Shown here: one piece after another, positions 13,802 through 14,225 of the stretch
How positions within the stretch are numbered: position 1 is the first letter of the stretch
Layout: every line of letters begins with the position of its first letter
Assembly (NCBI GenBank): GCA_945860325.1
Contig: CAMARL010000031.1
Coordinates: 1 to 14,225, forward strand
Direction of reading: 5' to 3'
Source: Spirosoma fluviale
GTDB lineage: Bacteria > Bacteroidota > Bacteroidia > Cytophagales > Spirosomataceae
Length of the DNA: 14,225 bases
The notes under the pieces: model-generated
What the model was told of the DNA's origin: nothing
Databases searched by the model: none
What the model saw: the letters and a program-made list of their open reading frames with translations, nothing else
Position numbers and translations under genes: made by a program

Positions 13802-14225
13802 GAATAGTTTTAATTGGTTACGGAAAAATGGGGAAGGAGATTGAGCGCATAGCAATAGACCGTGGGCATCAAATCGTTTCAAAAATAGATATTGAAAATC
13901 CGGATGATTTAAACTCTTTAACAAATAAAGAAGTAGATGTGGCCATTGAGTTTTCAAATCCTGTCTCTGCGTTTTCTAATATCATGAAATGTATTGAGAA
14001 ACAAATTCCTATCGTCTGTGGTACCACGGGTTGGTTAGAAAAAAAAGCCGAAGTGGAAAAAGCGACTCAATCATTTGATTCTACTTTTTTTTACGCGTCT
14101 AATTATTCAATAGGAGTTAATTTATTTTTTAAATTGAATAAGCAATTGGCAAAATTAATGCAACCGCATGCTGGATATGATATTTATACCAATGAAATTC
14201 ATCATATAGAAAAGAAAGACTCGCC
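13798..14225 (+). CDS. dapB: 4-Hydroxy-tetrahydrodipicolinate reductase, N-terminal part
   Basis: The first 142 codons of DapB, cut off by the window end. The enzyme reduces hydroxy-tetrahydrodipicolinate with NAD(P)H in the diaminopimelate/lysine pathway that feeds peptidoglycan synthesis. The Rossmann nucleotide-binding start is IGYGKMGKEI (6-15). VDVAIEFSNP (46-55) and CGTTGW (74-79) line the cofactor site, ASNYSIGVN (100-108) follows, and EIHHIEKKDSP (133 onward) contains the paired catalytic histidines, with the SGTA substrate loop expected just past the edge. The start overlaps the DUF5683 stop by four bases. Everything visible is intact, so the gene is probably functional. Confidence 0.96.
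   Translation, partial: MRIVLIGYGKMGKEIERIAIDRGHQIVSKIDIENPDDLNSLTNKEVDVAIEFSNPVSAFSNIMKCIEKQIPIVCGTTGWLEKKAEVEKATQSFDSTFFYASNYSIGVNLFFKLNKQLAKLMQPHAGYDIYTNEIHHIEKKDS

Overview
The window is a compact, AT-rich bacterial chromosome segment. It carries housekeeping genes and no mobile element, CRISPR array, tRNA or rRNA that I can see. Several features point to Bacteroidota, most likely Cytophagales. These are a parA-parB-DUF5683-dapB cluster, a 59-residue protein of the kind annotated as histone H1 in this group, a DUF3108 protein, a sulfonolipid/sphingolipid-type alpha-oxoamine synthase, the near absence of Shine-Dalgarno sequences, and promoters of the Bacteroidota TTTG-N19-TAnnTTTG type. 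The genus cannot be fixed from the sequence.

Left part (1-5063): the 3' end of a photolyase/cryptochrome gene meets a secreted DUF3108 protein gene tail to tail. Divergent from that is recA, which converges on dnaA across a strong bidirectional terminator. Upstream of dnaA lies a gene-free, extremely AT-rich stretch of about 400 bp. It holds a well-formed dnaA promoter and a run of perfect inverted repeats, the largest with 16-bp arms. It then meets a diacylglycerol-kinase-family lipid kinase gene on the same strand as dnaA.

Middle part (5064-8984): a MaoC-type hydratase gene is divergent from the lipid kinase and converges, again over a bidirectional terminator, on the short histone H1-like gene at 5562-5741. 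Next is a pyridoxal-phosphate acyltransferase of the serine palmitoyltransferase / cysteate acyltransferase type. A periplasmic gamma-glutamyltransferase gene is divergent from it.

Right part (8986-14225): a minus-strand pair encodes a POT-family peptide transporter and a VIT1/CCC1-type metal transporter. Divergent from it is a tight plus-strand cluster, parA-parB-DUF5683-dapB, whose last gene runs off the window.

Themes: chromosome maintenance and segregation (recA, dnaA, parA, parB, histone-like protein), membrane lipid chemistry (lipid kinase, oxoamine synthase, MaoC) and peptide/amino-acid use (gamma-glutamyltransferase and peptide transporter). dnaA and parAB lying within about 10 kb suggests the region may be near the replication origin, but I see no DnaA-box cluster and no parS site. 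The unusual material is the palindrome-rich gap upstream of dnaA, the tail-less histone-like protein and the substrate question for the oxoamine synthase. I see no convincing wholly new system.
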